The translations under genes and the position numbers were made by a program. The notes below the pieces were generated by a model. It had not been told where the DNA came from. It ran no database searches and saw only the letters and a list, made by a program, of their open reading frames with translations. From NCBI RefSeq assembly GCF_000613805.1, contig NZ_BAJR01000004.1:94980-158979 (forward strand): DNA of 64,000 nucleotides, in the 5' to 3' direction. Positions 55,742 to 64,000 of this stretch are shown piece by piece (position 1 is the stretch's first letter; each line of letters begins with the position of its first letter). The DNA comes from Phocaeicola paurosaccharolyticus JCM 15092 (lineage in GTDB: Bacteria > Bacteroidota > Bacteroidia > Bacteroidales > Bacteroidaceae).

Positions 55742-56295
55742 TTACTTTATTTCGTTAGTCCACTGTATGATTGCATTGTTATCAGTGTTTTTCTTGATAA
55801 GCAGTCCAGGTTGCCAGTTGATATCTTTATAGCTTTTCTTAAGTTCTTTCTCACTATTATCAATAGTGCTGCTTCCTGATGTTGCAAAGAGTGCTACTTC
55901 TTTCCTTTGAAATTATTCTTCTCAATGAAACTGTTTATAATTCTAGGAGCCAAATTCCACCATATAGGATAACCCACATATATGATATCATATTTCTTTA
56001 TATTACCTATCTTACCTGAAACTGCCGGACGTGAAGATGGATCCTGCATCTCAAAAGTTGAGCGGCTTTTTTTGTTTCTATAGTCCAGATCAGCTGCAAC
56101 GTATGCCTTTGCAGGCTTAATCTCATATAATTCGGCGCCTATAGCATCAGCTATTTTCTGAGCGGCCTGTTTTGTGTTACCTGTGCATGAAAAATATGCA
56201 ACTAGTTTCTTGCTAGAATTAACCGTTTTCTTAGTCTGGGCAGATGTACCCAATGCGAAGAAGAGTGTAAATAGAATTAATAAAATGTTTTTCAT
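55742..56295 (-). pseudogene. Exported flavodoxin, split by a frameshift
   Basis: The start at 56295 gives a signal peptide (KNILLILFTLFFALGTSAQ). The flavodoxin FMN loop is YFSCTGNTKQAAQ, and IIYVGYPIWWNLAP follows. The frame stops at 55894 after KNNFKGKK. In the next frame the expected core strand resumes directly as VALFATSGSSTIDNSEKEL and continues to a stop at 55742-55744 (ending WTNEIK). One missing A around 55897-55903 explains the break. An intact protein would have about 184 residues. It lies 16 bases after the antiporter gene. It may be real decay or a sequence error. Confidence 0.85.
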
Positions 56296-56311
56296 AATTG
56301 TTATATTAAAA

Positions 56312-57766
56312 TTAATTGTCTTCCCTGTTCTCACTCACAATTACAAGAATGTCACCGATATGCAATTTAATATTGCCGTTAGGTACCATATATTTCTCGC
56401 CTCTTTTTACTATCATTACCAGCATGCCTTCGGGTAGAGATATATCTTTGAGAGTATTGCCTTTTTGGGCTATATGTTCGTCGAATACTATCTCATGTAG
56501 ACGACTGTTTGTCTCTTCGGGTAACTCAATTCCAAGGTGGTTGCCACTCTCCACAAGAGGTTCTGATAACTTTAACTTTCTAGCAAAATATGGAATCGAC
56601 ATACCTTGAATAAGTAGTGATAGTATTGTAATGAAGAATACTATATTGAATATCTGATTAGCACACTCCACCTCGGCAACAACGGGATATGTGGCAAAGA
56701 TGATTGGTACGGCTCCACGCAGGCCAACTATGGATGTGAAGATAATAGATCTCTTATTTATTTTCCTTGCGAACGGAATCATACAGAGTAATACACTAAG
56801 CGGACGACCGATGATAACAAGGAACAGACCTATAAGTATTGCCATTAGTGCAACATCAGCCATCTCATGAGGGTTGACCAGAAGTCCCAGAGTGACGAAC
56901 ATAATTATCTGGAAGAGCCATGTCATACCATCAAGGAAGGTATTAGTCTCTCTCTTCTTTGTCAACTTACTGTTGCCTGCAACCATTCCGGCAACATACA
57001 CAGCAAGGAATCCGTTACCGTGAGAAAGATATATAATGGTGTATATCAGAAATATTCCACTCAGCGCCAAGAGAGGATACAACTCATGGTTGTTCAACTT
57101 TATCTTGTTGGTGAAATATACAAGTCCGTAACCAAGTAGAAAACCGCACAATCCACCTACAATAAACTGTATAAGGAAATCTATAATAACTTTTATTGTA
57201 TTAAACTCTCCAGTCTGCAGGCTACCTATAAGAATGATAGTGAGCAAATATGCCATAGGGTCATTACTGCCACTTTCGAACTCAAGAAGCGGACGAAGAT
57301 TGTATTTCAGATGCATCTTCTGTGAACGCAATATATTGAATACCGAGGCAGAATCGGTAGACGACATGGTTGCTGCGAGCAGCATTGCTCCAAGAAGAGT
57401 AAAGTTTAAAGATGAATTTGGCAAACCGGCTAACCAATAGATAAATAACCCTGTGAAGATGGTTGTTAGTAATACACCCACTGTGGAAAGGGTTATGCCT
57501 TGCCAAAGAATAGGTTTAATCTCTTTAATGCTGGTGTTCATACCACCCGAGAATAGGATAATACATAGAGCTATGGTGCCAATATGCTGTGCACTAGACA
57601 CGTGGTTGTAATGTATACCTAGTCCGTCTATCCCCGACAACATTCCTACAAAAAGGAAGAGTAGGAGCACAGGAACGCCGAAACGTACACTTACTTTACT
57701 TATTATAATGCTGCAGAAAATCAGCAATGAACATACTAGGAGGAATAATTCCGGACTTAGATCCAT
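56312..57766 (-). CDS. Potassium/proton antiporter-like CPA1 transporter with C-terminal TrkA-C domain
   Basis: The 484-residue protein has about 12-13 membrane helices typical of cation/proton antiporters (FVGMLSGIDGLGIHYN, LAATMSSTDSASVFNILRSQ, LEFESGSNDPMAYLLT with the ion-binding Asp). A cytoplasmic TrkA-C/RCK_C domain spans residues ~405-480 (LPEGMLVMIVKRGEKYMVPNG, LHIGDILVIV). This matches the NhaP2/CvrA branch. The ion is not certain. A frameshifted flavodoxin gene follows. Confidence 0.93.
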   Translation of the reverse strand: MDLSPELFLLVCSLLIFCSIIISKVSVRFGVPVLLLFLFVGMLSGIDGLGIHYNHVSSAQHIGTIALCIILFSGGMNTSIKEIKPILWQGITLSTVGVLLTTIFTGLFIYWLAGLPNSSLNFTLLGAMLLAATMSSTDSASVFNILRSQKMHLKYNLRPLLEFESGSNDPMAYLLTIILIGSLQTGEFNTIKVIIDFLIQFIVGGLCGFLLGYGLVYFTNKIKLNNHELYPLLALSGIFLIYTIIYLSHGNGFLAVYVAGMVAGNSKLTKKRETNTFLDGMTWLFQIIMFVTLGLLVNPHEMADVALMAILIGLFLVIIGRPLSVLLCMIPFARKINKRSIIFTSIVGLRGAVPIIFATYPVVAEVECANQIFNIVFFITILSLLIQGMSIPYFARKLKLSEPLVESGNHLGIELPEETNSRLHEIVFDEHIAQKGNTLKDISLPEGMLVMIVKRGEKYMVPNGNIKLHIGDILVIVSENREDN

Positions 57767-57879
57767 ATTGACTGATAGTTACATAAATAAAATCAAATAA
57801 AAATAAGATACTAATATCTGATTTCAATAAAAATAAACATTTATTAAGAATAAAGATAAATAATTGATAACTTTACTAT

Positions 57880-57923
57880 AAAATATATCCCTTTCGGAAC
57901 TAAATCCGAAAGGGGTATATTTT
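57880..57923 (-). terminator. Terminator of the surface-sugar operon
   Basis: Long arms at 57880-57898 and 57905-57923 (19 bp with one mismatch) end the operon, about 60 bases after the rfbA stop. Confidence 0.85.
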
Positions 57924-57981
57924 ATTGGCTTATTTAGGGTTGTTCACCCAAATATCATAATAATATATTTAATACTTCAAA

Positions 57982-58860
57982 CTATTTATGTTTGAGCAGA
58001 TTCATAAGATTCTTGCCGTACTCATTTTTAAGCATAGGTTTTGCAACCTCTATAAGTTTTTCGTCATCTATCCATCCCTGGTGGTATGCAATAGCCTCAA
58101 GGCAAGCGACCTTTAATCCTTGTCTCTTCTCGATAACCTCGATAAATGTTGAAGCCTCACTCAGTGAGTCGTGTGTACCTGTATCCAACCATGCAAATCC
58201 TCTTCCCAACAGCTGTACCTTAAGCTCATTGTCAGCAAGGAAATCCTGATTTACAGTAGTAATCTCGAGTTCACCACGTGGAGATGGCTTTATTGATTTG
58301 GCTACATCAACAACCTTATTTGGGTAAAAATAGAGTCCTACAACTGCATAATTTGACTTAGGGTGTTCAGGTTTCTCCTCTATACTCAAGACATTCCCTT
58401 TCTCATCAAACTCAGCAACACCATATCTTTCAGGATCACTTACGTGGTATCCGAAAATGACAGCCTTCTTCTCCTCTTCCACAGTACGCACTGCTTCAGT
58501 CAACATTCTGGTAAAGCTCTGTCCATAGAATATATTATCACCAAGAACCAGACATGCAGAGTCATCACCAATAAACTCCTCACCGATGATAAAAGCCTGT
58601 GCCAGTCCGTCGGGAGATGGTTGTTCTGCATATTCAAACTTAACACCGAAATCTGACCCGTCGCCAAGAAGACGCTTGAATCCGGGCAAATCATATGGAG
58701 TAGAAATAATAAGAATCTCACGGATACCGGCAAGCATAAGAACTGATATAGGATAATATATCATAGGCTTGTCGAAAATAGGCAGTAACTGTTTACTTAC
58801 CCCCTTTGTGATAGGGTATAGGCGTGTGCCTGATCCCCCGGCCAATACAATTCCTTTCAT
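57982..58860 (-). CDS. rfbA: Glucose-1-phosphate thymidylyltransferase
   Basis: The 292-residue enzyme joins glucose-1-P and dTTP to dTDP-glucose, the first step to dTDP-rhamnose. The signature is [22 protein letters not shown], with [20 protein letters not shown] and LGDNIFYG. The length is normal. It follows rfbC by 15 bases and is the last gene of the operon. rfbB and rfbD are not in the window. Confidence 0.98.
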   Translation of the reverse strand: MKGIVLAGGSGTRLYPITKGVSKQLLPIFDKPMIYYPISVLMLAGIREILIISTPYDLPGFKRLLGDGSDFGVKFEYAEQPSPDGLAQAFIIGEEFIGDDSACLVLGDNIFYGQSFTRMLTEAVRTVEEEKKAVIFGYHVSDPERYGVAEFDEKGNVLSIEEKPEHPKSNYAVVGLYFYPNKVVDVAKSIKPSPRGELEITTVNQDFLADNELKVQLLGRGFAWLDTGTHDSLSEASTFIEVIEKRQGLKVACLEAIAYHQGWIDDEKLIEVAKPMLKNEYGKNLMNLLKHK

Positions 58861-58875
58861 GGTTTATATTTTCTG

Positions 58876-59436
58876 TTATTTGTTATATATGAATGGGCTC
58901 TCTATATCACTCAACTTATTATGATGCCTGTCTTTTTCAGAGAGAATGACTTTGTCACCAGGTATTCTCCAATCAATTCCCAACTTCTCATCATCCCATG
59001 CTATTGCTCCTTCACTCTTTGGGGCGTAGAAGTTATCACACTTGTACTGAAAAATAACCTCCTCGCTAAGTACGCTGAATCCATGAGCAAATCCTTGAGG
59101 AATAAAAAACTGAAGATGGTTCTCTTCTGTGAGCTCAACAGCTACATGTTCTCCATATGTAGGAGAGCCTTTGCGTATATCAACTGCCACATCAAGTACC
59201 GAACCTTTAATAACTCTTACAAGTTTGCTTTGAGTATATGGAGGAAGTTGGAAGTGTAATCCTCGTAGCACTCCATATGAAGATTTACTCTCATTGTCCT
59301 GTACAAAAGTTATAGGTGCCACCTTCTCGTTGAACTCTCTCTGCGAAAATGATTCAAAAAAGTAGCCCCTTTCATCGGTGAAAAGGCGTGGTTTGATTAT
59401 AACTACACCATCTATTTTAGTATTTATTATTTCCAT
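58876..59436 (-). CDS. rfbC: dTDP-4-dehydrorhamnose 3,5-epimerase
   Basis: The 186-residue cupin enzyme has the RmlC motifs: PRLFTDERGYFFESF, FVQDNESKSSYGVLRGLHFQ with the catalytic His, SPTYGEHVAVEL and FIPQGFAHGFSVLSEE. It epimerises the dTDP-4-keto sugar on the way to rhamnose. It is in the operon between fcl and rfbA. Confidence 0.98.
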   Translation of the reverse strand: MEIINTKIDGVVIIKPRLFTDERGYFFESFSQREFNEKVAPITFVQDNESKSSYGVLRGLHFQLPPYTQSKLVRVIKGSVLDVAVDIRKGSPTYGEHVAVELTEENHLQFFIPQGFAHGFSVLSEEVIFQYKCDNFYAPKSEGAIAWDDEKLGIDWRIPGDKVILSEKDRHHNKLSDIESPFIYNK

Positions 59437-59488
59437 TAATCTCTCTGTTTTTTTTACAAAAATATAAATAAATGATAAATCATATTAT

Positions 59489-60628
59489 TTACTGCCTGTG
59501 ATTGATGCAAATACCTTTAAGATACCATTCGTACAGACGGTGAATACCTTCGTCAATCTCTATCTTGTGACTCCATCCAAGTCTGTGCAGCTTAGAGACA
59601 TCTGTAAGCTTTCTCAATGTGCCGTCTGGTTTTGATGAATCCCATAGAAGTTCGCCTTTGAAGTCAATCTCTTTCATAATCTTCTCGGCAACCTCTTTAA
59701 TGGATAGCTCTTTACCTGTTCCTACGTTGATATGGCAGTTGCGTATTTCTGTAATTCCATCTGCATTCTTTATGTTGGAATCGTATGTATCTTTGAAATT
59801 TACATTCAGCAGTACATGTACGCTGGCGTCAGCCATCTCTTCACTCCATAGGAACTCACGCATAGGTTTGCCTGATCCCCATAATGTTACTGCCTGAGGA
59901 GTTATACCATAATGAGCAAGGACATAAAGTATGTCACTCTCACTGGAAGTCTCATCTACAACACTCTTAACTCCACTCTCAGTCACACTTACAGGACGTA
60001 ATCCTATATCCTTGCGCACTGCATCCCATCTGTTCTCGTTGAGACATTTTGCAAGATATATTTTTCTTATCATAGCTGGTAGAACGTGGCTGTTCTCCAG
60101 ATGGAAGTTATCATTTGGACCATAAAGATTTGTAGGCATGACAGCGATATAGTTCGTTCCATACTGAATGTTGAAACTCTCGCACATCTTCAAACCTGCA
60201 ATCTTTGCTATAGCATAAGGTTCGTTGGTATATTCCAGCTGACTTGTAAGCAGTGACTCCTCTTTCATTGGCTGTTCGGCATCACGAGGATAGATGCAGG
60301 TGCTTCCTAAGAAGAGAAGCTTTTTTACATCATGTCTGAAGCTCTCGCCTATAACATTTTGCTGAATCTGTAGGTTCTGATAAATGAAGTCGGCACGGTA
60401 TTGCAAGTTGGCCATTATGCCGCCTACATGTGCAGCAGCAAGGACCACTGCATCAGGTTTCTCAATGTCGAAAAATGTTTTTACTGCAGCTGCATCAAGT
60501 AGGTCAAGTTCCTTATGACCTTTACCTACAAGATTAGTATAACCTCTTGCAATGAGGTTATTCCAAATAGCAGAACCCACTAGCCCGTGGTGTCCTGCTA
60601 CAAATATTTTTGAATTCTTATCTAACAT
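59489..60628 (-). CDS. fcl: GDP-L-fucose synthase
   Basis: The 379-residue SDR enzyme has the Rossmann start KIFVAGHHGLVGSAIW. It has the catalytic Ser-Tyr-Lys set in LGSTCIYP and NEPYAIAKIAG, and PTNLYGPNDNFHLENSHVLPA. It is about 55 residues longer than E. coli WcaG because of an insertion around residues 200-255. It converts the Gmd product to GDP-fucose and starts 2 bases after the gmd stop. Confidence 0.97.
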   Translation of the reverse strand: MLDKNSKIFVAGHHGLVGSAIWNNLIARGYTNLVGKGHKELDLLDAAAVKTFFDIEKPDAVVLAAAHVGGIMANLQYRADFIYQNLQIQQNVIGESFRHDVKKLLFLGSTCIYPRDAEQPMKEESLLTSQLEYTNEPYAIAKIAGLKMCESFNIQYGTNYIAVMPTNLYGPNDNFHLENSHVLPAMIRKIYLAKCLNENRWDAVRKDIGLRPVSVTESGVKSVVDETSSESDILYVLAHYGITPQAVTLWGSGKPMREFLWSEEMADASVHVLLNVNFKDTYDSNIKNADGITEIRNCHINVGTGKELSIKEVAEKIMKEIDFKGELLWDSSKPDGTLRKLTDVSKLHRLGWSHKIEIDEGIHRLYEWYLKGICINHRQ

Positions 60629-60630
60629 TG

Positions 60631-61737
60631 TTAATCCTCATCCAACTGTGCCTTGATATGCAGTTTCTTAACGAATCTCATATCATTCTGTACCATTATC
60701 TTAACAAGTTCCTCAAAAGAAGTCTTTCTTGGGTTCCATCCCAATAATGTTCTGGCTTTTGTTGGATCACCAAGTAGTTGCTCTACCTCAGAAGGACGGA
60801 AATATTTAGGATCAACTTCGACAAGTACTCTACCTGTTGCTTTGTCTGTACCTTTCTCGTCAACACCTTCACCGCTCCATTCAAGTTCTATGCCAACTTC
60901 ACGGAATGCCAATGTTGCAAATTCTCTTACGGTGTGGTATTCACCGGTTGCTATTACAAAGTCTTCAGGAATATCGTGTTGTAGGATAAGCCACATACAC
61001 TCAACATAATCCTTAGCATATCCCCAGTCTCTGAGTGAGTTCAAGTTGCCTAGGTATAACTTGTCCTGGAATCCCTGAGCAATTCTGGCTGCAGCAAGAG
61101 TAATCTTTCTTGTAACGAAGGTTTCACCTCTTCTCTCACTTTCGTGGTTGAACAGGATACCGTTCACTGCAAACATGCCGTAGCTCTCGCGGTAGTTCTT
61201 TGTTATCCAGAATCCATACTGTTTTGCAACGCCGTATGGAGAGCGTGGATAGAATGGGGTAGTCTCCTTCTGTGGAACCTCCTGTACTAAACCGAATAGT
61301 TCGGATGTTGAAGCCTGGTATATCTTAGTCTTCTTTTCCATACCGAGAATTCTTACAGCTTCAAGCATTCTTAGTGTACCTATAGCATCTGCCTCGGCAG
61401 TATATTCAGGAACATCAAAAGATACTTTTACGTGACTTTGTGCAGCAAGGTTATATATTTCATCAGGTTTTGTCTCCTGGATAATTCTTATCAAAGAACT
61501 TGAGTCTGTCATATCTCCATAGTGTAGATTGACCAGTCTCTCTTTTTTCATGTCTCTAACCCACTCGTCAAGATATAGATGCTCAATTCTTCCAGTGTTG
61601 AATGATGATGAACGACGAAGTATTCCATGCACCTCATATCCTTTGTTTATTAGGAATTCAGCTAGGAATGAACCATCTTGTCCGGTAATTCCAGAGATTA
61701 GTGCAACTTTTTTCTTTTCCATATTATTGTTTTGCAT
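60631..61737 (-). CDS. gmd: GDP-mannose 4,6-dehydratase
   Basis: The 368-residue enzyme has the motif [19 protein letters not shown], the catalytic YxxxK in [12 protein letters not shown], and [18 protein letters not shown]. It makes GDP-4-keto-6-deoxymannose for fucose synthesis. It is coupled to fcl. Starts at 61737 or 61722 are both possible, and the first is 4 bases from the upstream gene. Confidence 0.98.
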   Translation of the reverse strand: MQNNNMEKKKVALISGITGQDGSFLAEFLINKGYEVHGILRRSSSFNTGRIEHLYLDEWVRDMKKERLVNLHYGDMTDSSSLIRIIQETKPDEIYNLAAQSHVKVSFDVPEYTAEADAIGTLRMLEAVRILGMEKKTKIYQASTSELFGLVQEVPQKETTPFYPRSPYGVAKQYGFWITKNYRESYGMFAVNGILFNHESERRGETFVTRKITLAAARIAQGFQDKLYLGNLNSLRDWGYAKDYVECMWLILQHDIPEDFVIATGEYHTVREFATLAFREVGIELEWSGEGVDEKGTDKATGRVLVEVDPKYFRPSEVEQLLGDPTKARTLLGWNPRKTSFEELVKIMVQNDMRFVKKLHIKAQLDED

Positions 61738-61741
61738 TAGT

Positions 61742-62149
61742 TTAGAATTTTGTAAAAGACAACGTACAGTCTTTACTCTTAATAATAAGTTTACTGTGAT
61801 TCATTTTTTCTATATTGAATTCTGTAGGAGTCTCTAAAATGCCGAACTGCTTAAGGCACTCTGCATTCTTTTCCTCACCAGATGAGTCCTTGAATTTGTC
61901 GACTTTTATTGTATTGTCATTTTTGTTCATAAGGCCAATATAACTACAAGAGTTATTCCCTTTATTGGTGACCTGTATGCAATCCAGTTCAAAAGAAAAA
62001 AAGATTCTCTCGGGAGATGTCGTAGTACCATCGCTCCACTCCATGGATGTCATCTTCCACATACCATCTAAGTCACCATTAATAGGAACTTTACTGCAAG
62101 AAATAACTAAAAACATAGTTATTATGAAGAGAAAGAGTATTCTTTTCAT
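61742..62149 (-). CDS. Small lipocalin-like lipoprotein
   Basis: The 135-residue protein has a lipobox (FLVISC, Cys18). It is a strand-rich domain starting [12 protein letters not shown], the 'G.W' opening typical of lipocalin-like families in Bacteroidetes. The start overlaps the wzi stop by four bases (ATGA). It lies inside a surface-sugar operon, but its function there is unknown. Confidence 0.82.
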   Translation of the reverse strand: MKRILFLFIITMFLVISCSKVPINGDLDGMWKMTSMEWSDGTTTSPERIFFSFELDCIQVTNKGNNSCSYIGLMNKNDNTIKVDKFKDSSGEEKNAECLKQFGILETPTEFNIEKMNHSKLIIKSKDCTLSFTKF

Positions 62150-63638
62150 TTTCTTTTGTTACAATTGAAATTTAAATTACCAACTTTTGTAATTGTCAGC
62201 ATACCACCGAAATTATCTCCGGTGACTTCACCCTTATCATAAGCTGCAGAAGCCGTGAAAGTCCAACCTTTCATTGATGATGGAGAGTATGATACCTCCA
62301 GCATGCTGTTAAGCTGTTTTTCACACTTGTCGTAAGGATTTTCGTATGTCCCGTAGTTGTTAGTCAACGTTATCATAGCCCTATATTTGATGCATGATAG
62401 TGGTGTTCCGCTAACTGCGATATGATATCCGGTTATTCTGTTATTAAGGAATGATATCGTATTATTGTTGTATATTGGAGATGTAAGCAGAGGATTACCT
62501 AACCCCATGCCATGATGTTGCCAAGCAAGATAAATTCCATTATTATAATAATCATCTTTTCCTGTTATTTTTGTAGGAACACCGCTCCAACCCTCATTTT
62601 GCATACTTGCTGTTTGGCGTTTTGTAGCTAGGTATTCAACCAGAAATTCATCTATCCAACCTTTTTTTTCTCTCTTTACGCTTATACCAACAAGTCCGTC
62701 TTTCCAAGCACCATATTCAAATATCATACCGCTTCCATCTTCGAACATATGCTGAAAATATGTCTTGATGAGATAATCATTGAACTTGAACTTCAGTGCA
62801 AAGTTCCAGCTGCCGATATGATTTCCTAATGCATTCAACTGTTCTCCCTTAAGAGATTTATCTCCTCCACTACCACAGAAAAGTACACGAACGTGATCAG
62901 AGAATGAGTGTGGCATTTTATCTACCGGACTAGCATCGCCCTTTCTCCATCTCTCACCACCAAACTGTACTCCATGATTTACTCCCATCTCTAATTCAAC
63001 TGGGAACTTATCCATCCTACCAATTTTCAGGAAAGCTTCCTTCCTATGTATGAGCACATTATTTGTATAGTATGATCCCTTATTAACGAAACTCCTCTGC
63101 CAGTCATTGTCAGCAAACCAGCCGAACGAGACGTATCCCTTTATCTTTACCCAATTGTTTGTTTTAGGTATAGAGGTATAATTCTTTAAACCAATTTTTA
63201 TTCTGGGAATAGGTCGTGTATTTATTCCTTCTATGAGGTCACCCGAAGAGAGACTTGGGTTTATAAGGTATGGTTCCTCTTCTTTACTACCTATTGATAG
63301 GAAAAGTCTCTTGTATGAAATGTCGGCATAAGCTGCTGGATTACGAAGTCAGAATTTGTATTATGCATTGCTGCAACCTCCAATCCTGTTTCAAGCTTCC
63401 AATTATTATTAAAAGATTTTGTATATGTGGCTCCTGCTTTTAATACTCCCCAATTATTCTTGATTGATGAAAGACCATATCTGTTTGATGTTAACCAAAA
63501 GGGACTATAATCCCCGTCAGATAGAACAACACTTGATTCCACCTTATATGATATGCCTTGAAACTCATTAGAATAAGCAGGTATAGATATTAAGGATATT
63601 AAAAATATCAGTAACCTTCTATGTCTGAACATAAACAA
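62146..63638 (-). pseudogene. Wzi-like capsule assembly outer-membrane protein, split by a frameshift
   Basis: The first frame (63638-63291) gives a signal peptide (RLLIFLISLISIPAYS) and strands ending in SDFVIQQL. The second frame resumes as YADISYKRLFLSIGSKEEEP and continues to 62146 without a break. A single missing T at 63329-63331 explains the switch, so an intact protein would have about 496 residues. The resumed part matches the Wzi/capsule-assembly barrel pattern (YLINPSLSSGDLIEG, GYVSFGWFADNDW, GRMDKFPVELEMGVNHG). It heads an operon that makes GDP-fucose and dTDP-sugars, which fits attachment or export of surface glycan. Confidence 0.82.
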
Positions 63639-64000
63639 AGTTTTTTTATTATGTTATATCAGTTATAACGACTCATATTTACATGAGAGACTACAATATT
63701 ACATAATGTTAATTAAATTTACTACAATCATTAAAATGAAATAAGTTATTTTATATCTCATTTTACATTCATGGTAGATTAATTACTTTATCTTGCAAAG
63801 TTAATGTTTTTATTAACATATCTTCAGAATTTCATAAAATGTATTCCATTAAATACTCTTTTTTTATTTTTTAATACCTCTTTACATAAAAATAGTCCAA
63901 TTGAACGGTAATATTATCAATACATTCCTAACTGAGAGATGTACAACAGAAGGAATTAAAACAGATTTTTAATTTATAATTATGCAATTCTTAACCAAAT
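63639..64000. other. Upstream region of the surface-sugar operon and window edge
   Basis: The region is AT-rich with no complete gene. It holds the promoter element at 63796-63803 and a leader of about 150 bases before wzi. An ATG at 63982 on the plus strand is open to the edge (MQFLTK...) and might begin a gene, which cannot be judged from seven codons. Confidence 0.4.
63796..63803 (-). promoter_or_regulatory. -7 promoter element for the wzi-gmd-fcl-rfbC-rfbA operon
   Basis: TAACTTTG on the minus strand fits TAnnTTTG and lies about 157 bases upstream of the wzi start, leaving a longish leader. Confidence 0.55.

Overview
The window looks like a chromosomal segment of an anaerobic Bacteroidales bacterium (Bacteroidota). 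The DNA is AT-rich. Many genes are preceded by the TAnnTTTG -7 element of the Bacteroidales primary sigma factor, and the short 286-residue RpoD typical of the group is encoded here. Other group traits are TonB-dependent receptors with N-terminal carboxypeptidase-like domains, lipoproteins exported with short lipoboxes, an S16 with a long Ala/Glu tail, DUF4301 and a Wzi-like capsule protein. Pyruvate formate-lyase and its activase fit fermentation. I do not assign a genus.

Layout. 1-3.8 kb (mostly minus): a partial acyl-CoA ligase behind an XRE-cupin regulator, an NTF2-like/PNPOx-like pair, and an AraC regulator. 4-9.5 kb: ribE, a YihY membrane protein directly downstream of the RNase P RNA gene, an HtrA protease, a dead ISL3-type transposase with a 22-bp-period repeat, and rpoD. 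9.7-17.6 kb: a small secreted protein with a clostripain-like protease, an Nramp transporter, a HAD phosphatase, panB, an MFS carrier and the ABC-F protein EttA. 17.8-26.7 kb: an Oar-like TonB receptor, then a second TonB receptor with a large lipoprotein holding duplicated OB-like domains. 27-35.3 kb (minus): rpsP, an esterase with an OPT transporter, a metallophosphoesterase lipoprotein, DUF1573, dgkA, and a RelA whose hydrolase site is destroyed. 35.4-41.6 kb (plus): a frameshifted DUF4301 gene, MGMT and an AlkD-like glycosylase separated by a second 22-bp-period array, PadR/PspC, and purT. 42.6-54 kb (minus): pflB-pflA, a glycosyltransferase, lysC-lysA, and a purU-hisH-hisA-hisF-hisIE-ftsE operon. 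54.3-64 kb: two tRNA-Asp genes, an acyltransferase, an antiporter with a flavodoxin, and a surface-sugar operon (wzi, lipoprotein, gmd, fcl, rfbC, rfbA).

How the genes fit together. PflB makes formate, PurU releases formate from 10-formyl-THF, and PurT uses formate for purine synthesis. HisF/HisH release AICAR into the same purine pathway. MGMT and AlkD form an alkylation-repair cassette. gmd/fcl and rfbA/rfbC supply GDP-fucose and dTDP-rhamnose precursors for surface glycans.

Caution. Three genes (DUF4301, flavodoxin, wzi) are each broken by an apparent one-base loss in or beside a short homopolymer. lysA seems to have an indel near its 3' end. This may be real decay or a sequencing/assembly artefact, and the raw reads should settle it. 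The least explained items are the two 11+11 nt periodic arrays and the TonB receptor/OB-lipoprotein pair. I found no CRISPR array, no intact insertion sequence, and nothing I can confidently call a new system.
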